This document shows positions 1 through 8,921 of a stretch of 64,000 nucleotides of DNA, piece by piece. The stretch spans positions 48,056 through 112,055 of the forward strand of contig NZ_JWIF01000058.1 in the NCBI RefSeq assembly GCF_000812685.1. Direction: 5' to 3'. Positions within the stretch are counted from its first letter, which is position 1. Each line of letters begins with the position of its first letter. A program made the position numbers and the translations under genes. Below the pieces are notes generated by a model that saw only the letters and a program-made list of their open reading frames with translations, was not told the DNA's origin and did no database searches. The stretch is from Halocynthiibacter namhaensis. GTDB taxonomy: Bacteria; Pseudomonadota; Alphaproteobacteria; Rhodobacterales; Rhodobacteraceae.

Positions 1-421
1 CAGGCCCATTCACCCATTCAAATGGCTCTAGTCGATGGAACGCATCCACCAATTCAGACCCTTGATTGGGCGGCGCAAGCATCACCACACGCCCCATTTC
101 TTTCGGACGATGCATCGCCATATTTGCGCGCAACAAAATCCCACCCATCGAATGGGTCACGAAATGGATCTTCTCCTGGGGGTCGATCTGGGCTTGGCAG
201 TCCGCAATTGCACCTGACACCGATGTTTGCGCCAATGTAGAAATATCTTCCGAGGTCGAGTCATACCCTTTGTTCACAACGGAATAGCCGCGCGTTTCCA
301 AGGTTTCCTCAATCACCATCAAAGATGATTTCGTACGTGCAAGGCCATGCAGCAACACAACACAATCCGCCTGCGCCGGAAGGCCCAGTGAGATCAACAA
401 GAAAGGCAAAAGAAATTTCAT
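1..421 (-). CDS. Secreted alpha/beta hydrolase (lipase-like), 3' end outside window
   Basis: The reading frame starts with ATG at 421 and is still open at base 1, so only the first 140 residues are present. It opens with a signal peptide ([18 protein letters not shown]), followed by a VLLHG oxyanion-hole motif near residue 24 and the nucleophile elbow THSMGG near residue 100, so the serine of HSMGG should be catalytic. The pattern matches small secreted esterase/lipase-like hydrolases of Proteobacteria. Substrate cannot be told. It lies 39 bp downstream of the EamA gene on the same strand and may share its transcript. Confidence 0.8.
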   Translation of the reverse strand, partial: MKFLLPFLLISLGLPAQADCVVLLHGLARTKSSLMVIEETLETRGYSVVNKGYDSTSEDISTLAQTSVSGAIADCQAQIDPQEKIHFVTHSMGGILLRANMAMHRPKEMGRVVMLAPPNQGSELVDAFHRLEPFEWVNGP

Positions 422-460
422 GTGGGGTATATAGGGCTGATCACAGCAGATTTCGAGAGG

Positions 461-1312
461 TCAATTTCCTAATTGACGTGTGGGAAGCAAAGACAGCGCG
501 ATCCCGCCCAACACCAGGGCCGATGCAACCCAAAACCGCGGACCAATCCCTTCGCTTAGGAAGAATGCCCCGCCCGATGCCGCAATGATCGGAACACTTA
601 ACTGCGCCACGGCCGCAATGGTCGTGCGCAGCTGCGGCAACAATTGGTACCACAAAGCATAGCCAAGCCCCGATGTGATCGCCCCAGATACAACAGCCAG
701 CAAAAAGGCAGAATTCACGGGCGGCAACACAGTGCGTTCAAACACCAACACCGCAATCAAAACGGGCACCAAAGCCCCCAGAAAATTGGCAGCCGTGGCC
801 GCAAGCGGGTCTTTCACTCCGCGCCCAATCAACGAATAGCCGCCCCAGCCAAGGGCCGCAGCAGTCATCAACAGTGAACCAAGCACCGGTGGTGCGCTCG
901 CACCCGTGGGCCATGTGAGATAGGCCAAGCCGCCCAGCGCACAACCCGCCCCGATCCAACGGGTTAAAGGTATGTTTTCACGCGTAAAAACTGCCCCCGC
1001 GAACATCGTAATTTGAGCGCCGCCAAACAAGATCAGCGCCCCAATGCCAGAATCTACATTGCGATACGCCAGTGAAAATCCGATCAAATATAGGGCAAGA
1101 GAGGCACTGCCCATGAAGCTGCCCACCCGCAAGCGCGCAATTCCATTGCCACGCAACAACACCAAACACAGCAAGATCATTGCACCAGACAGCGCCCGGA
1201 TTGCCGAGAACTGCAAGGCGGTCATGTCTCCGCTGGTCAGGGCCGCCCGGTTCAAAACGGAATTGGCCGCAAAAGCGATCATGGTGAGGGCCGTGAGAAC
1301 GAATAAGCGCAT
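461..1312 (-). CDS. EamA/DMT-family transporter
   Basis: A 283-residue, very hydrophobic protein with about ten membrane segments in two repeated halves, the layout of EamA (drug/metabolite transporter) permeases of the inner membrane. N-terminal segments such as MRLFVLTALTMIAFAANSVL and the later WGGYSLIGRG loop fit the family. The frame is open upstream to a GTG at 1381, but the ATG at 1312 begins directly with the first membrane helix and is the better start. Substrate is unknown; members export amino acids or metabolites. The gene follows the ArsC-like gene on the same strand. Confidence 0.85.
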   Translation of the reverse strand: MRLFVLTALTMIAFAANSVLNRAALTSGDMTALQFSAIRALSGAMILLCLVLLRGNGIARLRVGSFMGSASLALYLIGFSLAYRNVDSGIGALILFGGAQITMFAGAVFTRENIPLTRWIGAGCALGGLAYLTWPTGASAPPVLGSLLMTAAALGWGGYSLIGRGVKDPLAATAANFLGALVPVLIAVLVFERTVLPPVNSAFLLAVVSGAITSGLGYALWYQLLPQLRTTIAAVAQLSVPIIAASGGAFFLSEGIGPRFWVASALVLGGIALSLLPTRQLGN

Positions 1313-1392
1313 GGGGATTGATGGCCCAAACTGCGAAAGGTTTAAAGGGCGCAATGACCGAAAACCTGATTTCAAAGCCACATGCCCTGGTT

Positions 1393-1722
1393 CTAGGTCT
1401 CTATCAATGCGGCCTGCACCGCGTCATCCCAGCCAAGGTGAAACGCATCACCATCCTGGATCACCGGACGGGTCATAAGTTTGGGCTTGGCCGCAAGCTG
1501 GGCATCCGCATCAGAATTCTTCAACCATTCATTCAGCGCACGCCAATCTGACGATTTTCGGTCAACCAAACGGTCCCCAAATTCCAGCAAAAGCGCCGCC
1601 CATTCGTCATCAGACATTGGATCAGCACGCACATCACGAAACGCGACCTCACGCCCCGCGTCTTCGAGGGTTTTGATCGCACGCTTGGTCAGCGCGCATG
1701 TCGAAATGCCGTACACAATCAT
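1393..1722 (-). CDS. ArsC/Spx-family (YffB-like) protein
   Basis: A 109-residue thioredoxin-fold protein of the ArsC/Spx family. It begins MIVYGISTCALTKRA, with a single cysteine at position 9 where ArsC has its catalytic cysteine, and has the family's late motif KLMTRPVI with Arg85-Pro86. It lacks the CxxC of Spx proteins. Length agrees with the YffB subgroup, whose function is not settled; a true arsenate reductase role is unlikely without neighbouring ars genes. It is upstream of the EamA gene on the same strand. Confidence 0.8.
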   Translation of the reverse strand: MIVYGISTCALTKRAIKTLEDAGREVAFRDVRADPMSDDEWAALLLEFGDRLVDRKSSDWRALNEWLKNSDADAQLAAKPKLMTRPVIQDGDAFHLGWDDAVQAALIET

Positions 1723-1859
1723 GATGGTCTTCCTTACGTCGCAATATTGGTCGGATTAGATTACGTGCAAACGCGCCCGTTGATCAGGCGACGAACACAA
1801 AATATTCCCTGCACCCGATCAAAAATGACACCCCGTCCAAGGCGTCATCCCATCCGCAT

Positions 1860-2036
1860 TTACTTTGCGTTCTTAGAGGCTTTTTCTTCCTTGGTCAGCT
1901 TCACGCCCCAGGCGTTGTTGCTGATCCCAAGTTCAGACGGCATGGGTTTGGTTTTGCCCTGTTTCACTTCGCCGCCTTTTTTCAGGAACTCCTGGATCAA
2001 AGCATCGTCGGTGGTGGGTTTTGGAACTTGTTTCAT
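1860..2036 (-). CDS. Small conserved basic protein (58 aa)
   Basis: The frame encodes 58 residues rich in lysine, starting MKQVPKPTTDDALIQEFLKK and ending KEEKASKNAK. There is no signal peptide or membrane helix. Codon choice is like the neighbours and the length is stable from ATG 2036 to TAA 1860. I believe similar short proteins occur in other Rhodobacteraceae, but I cannot name a function. It stands alone between the ArsC-like gene and the divergent ATP-grasp gene. Confidence 0.6.
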   Translation of the reverse strand: MKQVPKPTTDDALIQEFLKKGGEVKQGKTKPMPSELGISNNAWGVKLTKEEKASKNAK

Positions 2037-2241
2037 CGCTGCGGTCTTCCGTGGTTACGAGTGGCGCTAGGGCGTGGTCTTAAGCATAACTTAACAGGGA
2101 TCCTCAGGAAAGAAAGAGAGGATTAAGCCCCCAACACCAAGGCTTACCGATGCGCCGATATTCGCAAGGCGACTGTCTACGGTTTTTTAATAAAAACATG
2201 TCATTCCGATAGGGCCACAGGCCTTAGACATAGGAACCAGA

Positions 2242-3663
2242 ATGGAACCGCAAGAAAGAATCGGCGTTGCACGCCTTACAAAACTAGCGTTCAACGGGGC
2301 AGATCTTGGCCCGCTGCGCGCCCAACTTCTTAGCCGCTGCATATTGGAAGGCAACGCCGAAGGCGCTTTCATGGATCTGTCGGTGATTGAACAATTGCTG
2401 GGAAATTCTCACGCGGGTCTTGAATGGCAAGCGCAGGCCTTGAAAACCCGTCGCGTTTATAGCTCCAACAGCGAAGCCCCCAACAGTCAGATCGACAGTC
2501 AGATCGACAGCGATATCAATGGCCAAATCGACGCCCAATTCAGCGAACAGCAAAAACTATTGGTTTTCGCTGCGACCGGCCCCATGGGCTGGAACACTCC
2601 GGTTGAATTTCTTCTGCAAGGTTCGAATTATCAGATCATCACCTATTTCCCGGATTTCGATGCCCCCCACCCTGCCGCACTTCCAGATCATGATATCGCC
2701 ATTTGCGCCGCGCCCACGGATTCTGCCGCCTCTCAACACTTCATCGAAAATCTGCGTCAGCTGACCCAGAAAACCGGTGCCAAAACGCTGAATTTGCCGA
2801 CGGCCACAGTCAATCTAGACCGTGACGCTCTCAGCCAGGCCGTCCCCAAAACACCTAGCCTGCGGTTCCCGAACACCACGCGCCATTCCCGCAAACAACT
2901 GAAATCATTATTGGATTCTGAACAAGAATCGCAGATTTTAAATCCCCTCGGGCAATACCCCTATATCATCCGCCCCTGTGGATCTCATGCGGGCATTGGG
3001 CTTGCGAAATTTGGGGATCGTGACGCATTGATCGCCTATCTCGACACCCATCAGGATCAAGAATTTTTCATTTCAGAATTCATCAATTACGCGTCCCAGT
3101 CGGATGGCGCGTTCCGAAAATACCGAATTGTCTTTGTCGACGGCAAGGCGTTCCCCTGCCACATGGCGATCTCGGATCAATGGGATCTGTGGTATATGAA
3201 CGCAAAAATGGAAGGCTCGGCACATAAAAAGGCGCAGGAAGCTCGTTTCATGGACCGCTTTGAGCGCGACTTTGATCTGCGCCATCAGCAGGCTTTTTCA
3301 ACGCTCACCCAGGAAATCACCCTTGATTATTTTGGCATTGATTGCGCAGAAGATCGCGATGGAAATCTGGTCGTATTCGAAGCTGACAACGCTTTGATCG
3401 TTCACGACATGGATTCCAACGCAGTTTTTCCGTATAAAAACAGACATATGCACCGCATATTCGCAGCATTCAGGGCAATGTTAGACAGGCATGCCACCCC
3501 CTTAGCAAAGCCGCTAAACCCCGGATCAGACAAACCCGCGCCAAGCCAGAACCCCAAGCAAACCAGCACCGACAAGGATCACGACAAGACCAATGCGCCA
3601 AGCGCTTTCCCAGACCAAATCCCGCGCCCGCGCCCCAGGATCGACATCCGCGAGCCAGCGTAG
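2242..3663 (+). CDS. ATP-grasp domain protein
   Basis: 473 residues. Residues 1-80 are helical with a TPR-like look (LGNSHAGLEWQAQALKTRRVY). A low-complexity stretch with repeated QIDS/QID units follows at about 84-98. From about 230 to 400 is an ATP-grasp (RimK/glutathione-synthetase-like) domain: YPYIIRPCGSHAGIGLAKF, FFISEFINY, FRKYRIVFVDGKAF, and the metal-binding end GIDCAEDRDGNLVVFEADN. Such enzymes join a carboxylate to an amine or thiol using ATP; the substrate here is unknown. An AGGA-type ribosome site precedes the ATG. The last 46 codons are antisense to the next gene and form a polar Pro/Lys/Asp-rich tail, probably acquired by loss of an earlier stop. Confidence 0.8.
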   Translation: MEPQERIGVARLTKLAFNGADLGPLRAQLLSRCILEGNAEGAFMDLSVIEQLLGNSHAGLEWQAQALKTRRVYSSNSEAPNSQIDSQIDSDINGQIDAQFSEQQKLLVFAATGPMGWNTPVEFLLQGSNYQIITYFPDFDAPHPAALPDHDIAICAAPTDSAASQHFIENLRQLTQKTGAKTLNLPTATVNLDRDALSQAVPKTPSLRFPNTTRHSRKQLKSLLDSEQESQILNPLGQYPYIIRPCGSHAGIGLAKFGDRDALIAYLDTHQDQEFFISEFINYASQSDGAFRKYRIVFVDGKAFPCHMAISDQWDLWYMNAKMEGSAHKKAQEARFMDRFERDFDLRHQQAFSTLTQEITLDYFGIDCAEDRDGNLVVFEADNALIVHDMDSNAVFPYKNRHMHRIFAAFRAMLDRHATPLAKPLNPGSDKPAPSQNPKQTSTDKDHDKTNAPSAFPDQIPRPRPRIDIREPA

Positions 3664-3897
3664 CGCATAGCGATGTGTGCGATCAATCCGCGGCAAATCC
3701 ACAAGACGCGCCAATCGGGGATTGCGGGCAAGTTCAACCGCCTCAGACATATAGGCCAGATCCCGGCGCAATCCGCGCGGCAGCATTCGCCCAGCCTTGT
3801 TCACCCGCGCGCCAAGGGTCCTCCCCCGCAGGCGCAAACCACGCCCCAGCGCATCAAAAACATCTTCGGCTTTCTGTTCAATCTCAGACGGGTTCAT
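3526..3897 (-). CDS. Conserved membrane-anchored protein (123 aa)
   Basis: A 123-residue protein with an arginine-rich, helical cytosolic part (MNPSEIEQKAEDVFDALGRG at the start) and one C-terminal membrane helix (about residues 98-121, IGLVVILVGAGLLGVLAW). The C-terminal half is encoded antisense to the tail of the ATP-grasp gene. Its regular helical design and typical codon use make it the more likely original occupant of the shared 138 bases. Function unknown. Confidence 0.65.
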   Translation of the reverse strand: MNPSEIEQKAEDVFDALGRGLRLRGRTLGARVNKAGRMLPRGLRRDLAYMSEAVELARNPRLARLVDLPRIDRTHRYALRWLADVDPGARARDLVWESAWRIGLVVILVGAGLLGVLAWRGFV

Positions 3898-3985
3898 CCG
3901 GGGCCTCCTGCTGATCAGAGATAGGGCACCACAAAAGGCATTTCAACATCTGGAAACCCTGACCACGCCGCGTTACAAACACTTC

Positions 3986-4753
3986 ATGTTACATACTGTA
4001 GAATTTGGTGCGGAACACGGCGGTACACCGCTGCTTATCGCACATGGTCTTTTCGGCTCTGCCCGCAATTGGGGTGTGATCGCCAAACGTCTGGCCGATA
4101 CGCGCCGGGTCATCACCGTTGATATGCGCAACCACGGCAGCAGCCCGTTTGATCCCGCCCACAGCTATCCCGATCTGGCCGATGATCTGGCCGAAGTCAT
4201 CCGCGCCACCGGCGGGTGCGCCGATGTTCTGGGCCATTCCATGGGGGGTAAGGCCGCGATGATGCTGGCGCTTGCCCATCCTGAATTGCTGCGAAAGCTG
4301 ATCGTCGCGGACATCGCGCCGGTCGGATATGGTCACACGCAAACGCCGCTGATTGACGCGATGGAAACGCTTGACCTGTCTATGATCACCTCGCGCCAAG
4401 ACGCCGACGCCGCCCTTACCGCATCCGTGCCGGAAGCTGGCGTGCGGGCGTTTTTGCTGCAATCGCTTGATCTGCGCACAGGTCCAAAGGCCTGGCGGCT
4501 GAACCACACAGCGCTTCGCACCCATATGGACGCCATCATCGGTTTTCCTGAGACCGCCGATCAAAGCTTCCCAGGCCCCACGTTTTTCTTATCGGGGGCC
4601 GCATCAGATTACCTGCGCCCGGAACACCGCCCGCTGATCAAATCGCTTTTTCCAGCGGCACGTTTCGCCAAGATCCCCGGTGCGGGTCATTGGCTTCACG
4701 CCGACAAACCCCGAGAGTTCGAAGCCGCCGTGCGTGTCTTCCTAGACGTTTAA
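3986..4753 (+). CDS. Alpha/beta-fold hydrolase, YbfF-type esterase
   Basis: 255 residues from the ATG at 3986; an in-frame upstream extension to 3797 is antisense to the previous gene and is rejected. Visible motifs are the oxyanion loop HGLFGSARNW (residue 20 on), DMRNHGSS, the nucleophile elbow GHSMGG with Ser85, and the C-terminal catalytic His in GAGHWLHAD. This set is characteristic of YbfF-like esterases acting on acyl esters in the cytoplasm. No partner genes nearby suggest a specific substrate. Confidence 0.88.
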   Translation: MLHTVEFGAEHGGTPLLIAHGLFGSARNWGVIAKRLADTRRVITVDMRNHGSSPFDPAHSYPDLADDLAEVIRATGGCADVLGHSMGGKAAMMLALAHPELLRKLIVADIAPVGYGHTQTPLIDAMETLDLSMITSRQDADAALTASVPEAGVRAFLLQSLDLRTGPKAWRLNHTALRTHMDAIIGFPETADQSFPGPTFFLSGAASDYLRPEHRPLIKSLFPAARFAKIPGAGHWLHADKPREFEAAVRVFLDV

Positions 4754-4767
4754 CCGGACGCTTAGGT

Positions 4768-4953
4768 TTATTTCAGCTCAAGGATCGCGCGTGTCACAAG
4801 CCAAGTCACGGGCAAGGCCACAACAGCCCCAACCAAGGCGGCATATATGATCGGCATCATGGTGCCATAGCCCATGGTCAAAACCGCCACGACACAGGCC
4901 CCGGCAAGGGTTGTGCCAACAATAGAATATAAAGCAGATGCGAGGCGTAACAT
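4768..4953 (-). CDS. Small two-helix membrane protein (61 aa)
   Basis: A 61-residue protein with two membrane helices (about 5-26 and 31-55), starting MLRLASALYSIVGTTLAG. The ATG at 4953 is preceded by AGGAAAGG at a good distance, which decides this start over the longer frame to 5016. Short Rhodobacteraceae proteins of this type are, as I recall, sometimes labelled 'CTP synthetase' in databases. Nothing in the sequence supports that enzyme activity. Function unknown. Confidence 0.65.
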   Translation of the reverse strand: MLRLASALYSIVGTTLAGACVVAVLTMGYGTMMPIIYAALVGAVVALPVTWLVTRAILELK

Positions 4954-5028
4954 GGGGTAACCTTTCCTGTGCAGCCCTGAAGTTGCACAAAACCTACCCC
5001 GAGTCGCGCCACGCATCTTTGATCTGTG

Positions 5029-5799
5029 TCAGGTCTTTTGGGCATCATCTCCATATCGCTGACGATATGCAGTTATCCAACTAGGTGCTCCAGCATGCCA
5101 ATGAGGCGCCGGGCCCCAAATGGTTTGTTTCACCGTATCCACCGGCCGAGGGTCCCCGTGAAACGCAACGATGCGCGCGCTATCAGGCGGCACAGAAGGT
5201 GCTACGAATAAGCCTTTACCATACCGATGGCACAGATGACGCTTGAAACTTAGAACAAGGCCTTCCGGCCAGTAAGATGGTGCATCAGCATGCGCACCCA
5301 CAAAGTCCTGTTCATTCTGCCAGGTTTTCATATGGCCTTCCATGTCTTTCGCGAATGCTTCCAATACATGGGCGTTCTTGCGGATGTCATAGGAATAAAC
5401 TCCGGTTCCGACCTCCTTTTCAAGTCTTTCTCGGCCCGGATACCAACTCTTCCCCACGTTCAAAAACCTGCTGCCCTCAACCTGATCAAAGAATGGCTGC
5501 AAATCTCCAATCACCATCATATCAAGATCAATAAACAACACACGGCCAAGATCACCAATCTCATCAGAAAAAAGACTTAGCTTTCGCCAGACACCCGGCA
5601 GCTTCCATGCAGCGGGGGCCAGACCAATATCAGGAATGTCGCGCGCCTCGATCCCATCCAAAAGCCCCACACGATTGTCGGTTAGGCACACGAACCGCAA
5701 ATCGCCCTGCACATTGTCGCGGCAAGCCCGGTACAGCAAGTTTACCTCACTTGCGTCAAAGACAGTGCCCCACTTAATACATAGAATCGTGGCCTGCAT
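5029..5799 (-). CDS. Glycosyltransferase, GT8-like
   Basis: 256 residues starting MQATILCIKWGTVFDASEVN, preceded by GGGAAG. The stretch RVLFIDLDMMVIGDL (about residues 85-100) carries the DxD metal/nucleotide-sugar motif, and VCLTD and the C-terminal VAFHGDPRP fit GT-A fold family 8-like enzymes. It would transfer a sugar from a nucleotide donor, perhaps to a surface glycan. No signal peptide. It is a single gene with no other sugar genes adjacent. Confidence 0.75.
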   Translation of the reverse strand: MQATILCIKWGTVFDASEVNLLYRACRDNVQGDLRFVCLTDNRVGLLDGIEARDIPDIGLAPAAWKLPGVWRKLSLFSDEIGDLGRVLFIDLDMMVIGDLQPFFDQVEGSRFLNVGKSWYPGRERLEKEVGTGVYSYDIRKNAHVLEAFAKDMEGHMKTWQNEQDFVGAHADAPSYWPEGLVLSFKRHLCHRYGKGLFVAPSVPPDSARIVAFHGDPRPVDTVKQTIWGPAPHWHAGAPSWITAYRQRYGDDAQKT

Positions 5800-6006
5800 A
5801 TTACTTCCCGCTCATAATTAAAAGTTTACCGGTTTCGTTGTTCAGCGGTCGGTCACGATCACTAGTCAACGCTTCAGTACATTCCACATACTATCCTTCG
5901 AAATACAATGCTACATGTGGCCATTTACTTCCTCAACAATGAAAACCAACTCGAATTGTGTTGTTCTGCTTGACCAACGCCTCATTCCCTTCCATATCCC
6001 AATCCC

Positions 6007-7806
6007 ATGACTGAGCTTTCAAAAATCCGCAATTTCTCCATCGTGGCCCATATCGACCACGGGAAATCCACCCTCGCTGACCGCCTCATCCAGGAGACGG
6101 GCACAGTGGCTGATCGTGACATGCAAGAGCAGATGCTCGACAGTATGGATATCGAACGCGAGCGCGGCATCACCATCAAAGCCAACACGGTGCGCATCGA
6201 CTATACTGCGGATGATGGCGAGGACTATGTTCTCAACCTTATCGACACCCCTGGTCACGTTGATTTCGCCTATGAAGTCTCCCGTTCCATGCGTGCGGTT
6301 GAAGGGTCATTGCTGGTTGTGGACAGTTCACAAGGGGTCGAAGCTCAGACCTTGGCGAACGTCTATCACGCCATGGAAGCCGACCATGAAATCGTGCCGA
6401 TCCTCAATAAAATCGACCTGCCCGCATCCGACTGTGACCGTGTGGCCGAACAAATCGAAGACGTCATCGGCATCGAAGCCACCGGCGCGATCCAGGTCTC
6501 TGCGAAAACCGGTCAGGGCATCCATGAAACATTGGAATCCATCGTCAAAGATCTGCCCGCCCCCAAAGGCGACCCGGACGCGCCGCTCAAGGCCATGCTG
6601 GTTGATTCATGGTATGATTCATATCTTGGCGTTATCGTTTTGGTGCGCATCATCGACGGCAAGCTGAAAAAAGGTGATCGCATCCGTATGATGTCCACCG
6701 ATGCCGTCTACCCTGTTGATCGCATTGGTGTTTTCCGCCCACAGATGGAAATGATCGACATACTTGGCCCGGGTGAAATCGGCTTTCTGACCGCCTCGAT
6801 CAAACAGGTGCGCGACACTCGTGTGGGCGATACTATTACGCATGAGAAAAAGGGCACAACCGATATTCTGCCCGGCTTTAAACCTGCGCAACCCGTTGTT
6901 TTCTGCGGCCTCTTCCCCGTCGACACCGCCGAATTTGAAGACCTGCGCGACAGCATCGAAAAACTGGCGCTGAATGACGCATCTTTCAGCTATGAGATGG
7001 AAACATCCGCTGCCCTTGGCTTTGGTTTCCGCTGTGGCTTCTTGGGCCTTCTGCACCTGGAAGTCATCCGCGACCGCATTGAGCGCGAATATGACATCGA
7101 CCTCATCACCACCGCGCCTTCGGTGATCTATCACATCCACATGCGCGACGGCACGATGCAGGATTTGCACAACCCCGCCGACATGCCCGATCTGACTTTG
7201 GTCGACCACCTGCAAGAACCGCGCATCAAGGCGACCATCCTTGTGCCTGACGAATATCTTGGTGATGTGTTAAAGCTTTGCCAGGATCGTCGCGGCATCC
7301 AACAAGATCTGACCTATGCCGGCACCCGTGCCATGGTCGTCTATGATCTGCCCCTCAATGAGGTGGTGTTCGACTTCTACGATCGCCTGAAGTCCGTGAC
7401 CAAGGGCTATGCCTCATTCGACTATGTCATGACCGAATATCGCGAAGATAACTTGGTTAAGATGTCAGTTCTCGTGAATGATGAACCGGTTGATGCGCTC
7501 TCCACCATGGTTCACCGCGACCGTGCCGAGACACGGGGCCGCGCCATGGTTGAAAAGCTCAAAGACCTGATCCCGCGTCACATGTTCAAGATCCCGATCC
7601 AAGCGGCGATTGGCGGCAAGGTGATTGCACGCGAAACGCTTTCGGCCATGCGCAAAGACGTGACCGCGAAATGTTACGGTGGCGATGCGTCCCGGAAACG
7701 TAAGCTGTTGGATAAGCAGAAAAAAGGTAAGAAGAAGATGCGCCAATTCGGCCGCGTCGACATCCCCCAAGAGGCCTTCATCAGCGCCCTCAAAATGGAC
7801 GATTGA
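6007..7806 (+). CDS. lepA: Elongation factor 4 (LepA), ribosome-associated GTPase
   Basis: 599 residues, the usual length. The G domain has [14 protein letters not shown] (P-loop), DTPGHVDF and NKIDLP motifs. Domain II, the EF-G-like domains and the LepA-specific C-terminal domain ending in the basic [19 protein letters not shown] follow. LepA binds the ribosome with GTP and promotes back-translocation or initiation-complex formation. The gene is single and followed by a clear intrinsic terminator. Confidence 0.98.
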   Translation: MTELSKIRNFSIVAHIDHGKSTLADRLIQETGTVADRDMQEQMLDSMDIERERGITIKANTVRIDYTADDGEDYVLNLIDTPGHVDFAYEVSRSMRAVEGSLLVVDSSQGVEAQTLANVYHAMEADHEIVPILNKIDLPASDCDRVAEQIEDVIGIEATGAIQVSAKTGQGIHETLESIVKDLPAPKGDPDAPLKAMLVDSWYDSYLGVIVLVRIIDGKLKKGDRIRMMSTDAVYPVDRIGVFRPQMEMIDILGPGEIGFLTASIKQVRDTRVGDTITHEKKGTTDILPGFKPAQPVVFCGLFPVDTAEFEDLRDSIEKLALNDASFSYEMETSAALGFGFRCGFLGLLHLEVIRDRIEREYDIDLITTAPSVIYHIHMRDGTMQDLHNPADMPDLTLVDHLQEPRIKATILVPDEYLGDVLKLCQDRRGIQQDLTYAGTRAMVVYDLPLNEVVFDFYDRLKSVTKGYASFDYVMTEYREDNLVKMSVLVNDEPVDALSTMVHRDRAETRGRAMVEKLKDLIPRHMFKIPIQAAIGGKVIARETLSAMRKDVTAKCYGGDASRKRKLLDKQKKGKKKMRQFGRVDIPQEAFISALKMDD

Positions 7807-7834
7807 TCCGGACTTCCAGCCAGACACACGATTC

Positions 7835-7865
7835 AAACCCCGGCCTCGCGTCGGGGTTTTTCTTT
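7835..7865 (+). terminator. Intrinsic terminator of lepA
   Basis: AAACCCCG (7835-7842) pairs with CGGGGTTT (7852-7859) across a 9-base loop, and the run continues into TTTTTC. It lies 28 bp after the lepA stop codon. Confidence 0.9.
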
Positions 7866-7893
7866 GTCAGTCCTGTCGTTCCCGGTCTCTTCG

Positions 7894-7961
7894 TCGGGCC
7901 TCTGGCCCGACAGCGCCTGACCGCCCCCTCGGGCGGGCGCTTCGCACCCACCCGGCGGTCA
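7894..7961 (+). repeat. Structured repeat, copy 1 (68 bp)
   Basis: Hairpin A is TCGGGCC-tct-GGCCCGA (7894-7910). It is followed by the constant CAGCGCC, then TGACCGCC (7918-7925), which can pair with GGCGGTCA (7954-7961). An inner alternative is CCGCCC (7921-7926) with GGGCGG (7931-7936). The constant middle part reads GGGCGCTTC and CACCCACCC. The stems differ from copy 2 at 8730-8796 but pair equally well, so the structure rather than the sequence is conserved. Confidence 0.75.
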
Positions 7962-8051
7962 AACGCTGGGGTTTGTGGTTATGTCATTGACCTGCATTAC
8001 TGCGTGTGGTTGTTTCATCGAATTGATAAGCATTTATATTATGGGGCATTC

Positions 8052-8726
8052 ATGAACACAGATAATGCTGCAGAAGACAGCCGTATAGCCGAACTTTCCG
8101 ACTACCTACGTTCTATAGGTTTAGACAAGTTGGCTTTTGAAATTTCAGAAGAAAGGCTCGCGCGCAGAATCAATGAAGCTCAGCAAATTCAACAGCAATA
8201 TGAATTTCAAGAACATATAGAGCATCAGTTGCAAGATACACTTGAACAACGAATAGTTGCTATCAATAACACCCTGTTTGATAAGGCTGCGGCTTACAAT
8301 AACATTGTCATTTCTTTTGGGTATGCTGGTTTCTTTGCTATTTGGAACTTTGTCAGTGAAGGGATGCACCCTTGGGACACCGCATTGATCGCAATATTGT
8401 TAGGCTCGTCACTACAGCTTTTTATATATTGGACACTTAAAGTTTCCCTCCACAACGTATACACCGTAAAATTGGCCGCTGAGGCAATGGCGGAAAGTTA
8501 TCAATCCTCCGGGGAAAAAGTAGATGCAATACTCTTAGCCGAGCAAAACGCAGGTGAAAAATCCATTATTCTTCAAGGGCAATGGTTCCCAGTTTTTCTC
8601 GTCACTGTCGTAACCGGCTTCGGCTCTGGAATATTGCTGTTAACATTAATGTTCTTTCGTGTTCTGAAAATCGACTTTAGTTATCATGATTTTCTCTTAG
8701 CCGCCTGGGAACGCCTCCTCAACTAA
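8052..8726 (+). CDS. Hypothetical membrane protein with N-terminal coiled coil
   Basis: 224 residues from ATG 8052; the longer frame back to 7803 crosses the terminator and repeat and is rejected. Residues 1-80 are polar and helical, rich in Gln/Glu (QQQYEFQEHIEHQLQDTLEQ), likely a coiled coil. Three hydrophobic segments follow near 83-100, 110-128 and 182-205. The DNA is clearly more AT-rich than lepA and rimO on either side, and structured repeats lie on both flanks, which suggests late acquisition. I do not recognise the family. Confidence 0.7.
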   Translation: MNTDNAAEDSRIAELSDYLRSIGLDKLAFEISEERLARRINEAQQIQQQYEFQEHIEHQLQDTLEQRIVAINNTLFDKAAAYNNIVISFGYAGFFAIWNFVSEGMHPWDTALIAILLGSSLQLFIYWTLKVSLHNVYTVKLAAEAMAESYQSSGEKVDAILLAEQNAGEKSIILQGQWFPVFLVTVVTGFGSGILLLTLMFFRVLKIDFSYHDFLLAAWERLLN

Positions 8727-8729
8727 TCG

Positions 8730-8796
8730 CCCGTGCCACGCACGGGCAGCGCCTGACCCTCCCCACGGGAGGGCGCTTCACGCCCACCCAGGGTCA
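8730..8796 (+). repeat. Structured repeat, copy 2 (67 bp)
   Basis: Hairpin A is CCCGTGC-cac-GCACGGG (8730-8746), then CAGCGCC. TGACCC (8754-8759) can pair with GGGTCA (8791-8796), and an inner stem CCCTCCC (8757-8763) with GGGAGGG (8767-8773). The order, spacing and constant segments are as in copy 1. It begins 4 bp after the stop codon of the membrane-protein gene and may also act as its terminator. Confidence 0.75.
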
Positions 8797-8853
8797 CCCG
8801 CCACCCTTTACAAACCTCACACCACCATCGCGACTGTCCGTCAGGGCTTACGC

Positions 8854-8921
8854 CGTTCCACAGGAACGACGGTCCCCTCCTCATCCCCAAGGCAGGGCGC
8901 AATCAAACCCACCCAGGCTCA
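8854..8921 (+). repeat. Structured repeat, copy 3, degenerate (68 bp)
   Basis: Hairpin CGTTCC-aca-GGAACG (8854-8868) again has a three-base loop. The right part keeps GGGCGC, CCCACCCAGG and TCA in register, while the inner stem is decayed. Total length matches copies 1 and 2. Confidence 0.5.

Noticed and set aside
3797..3985. N-terminal extension of the YbfF-like esterase
   Set aside because: The extension is antisense to a real gene and the alpha/beta hydrolase fold begins at the ATG at 3986.
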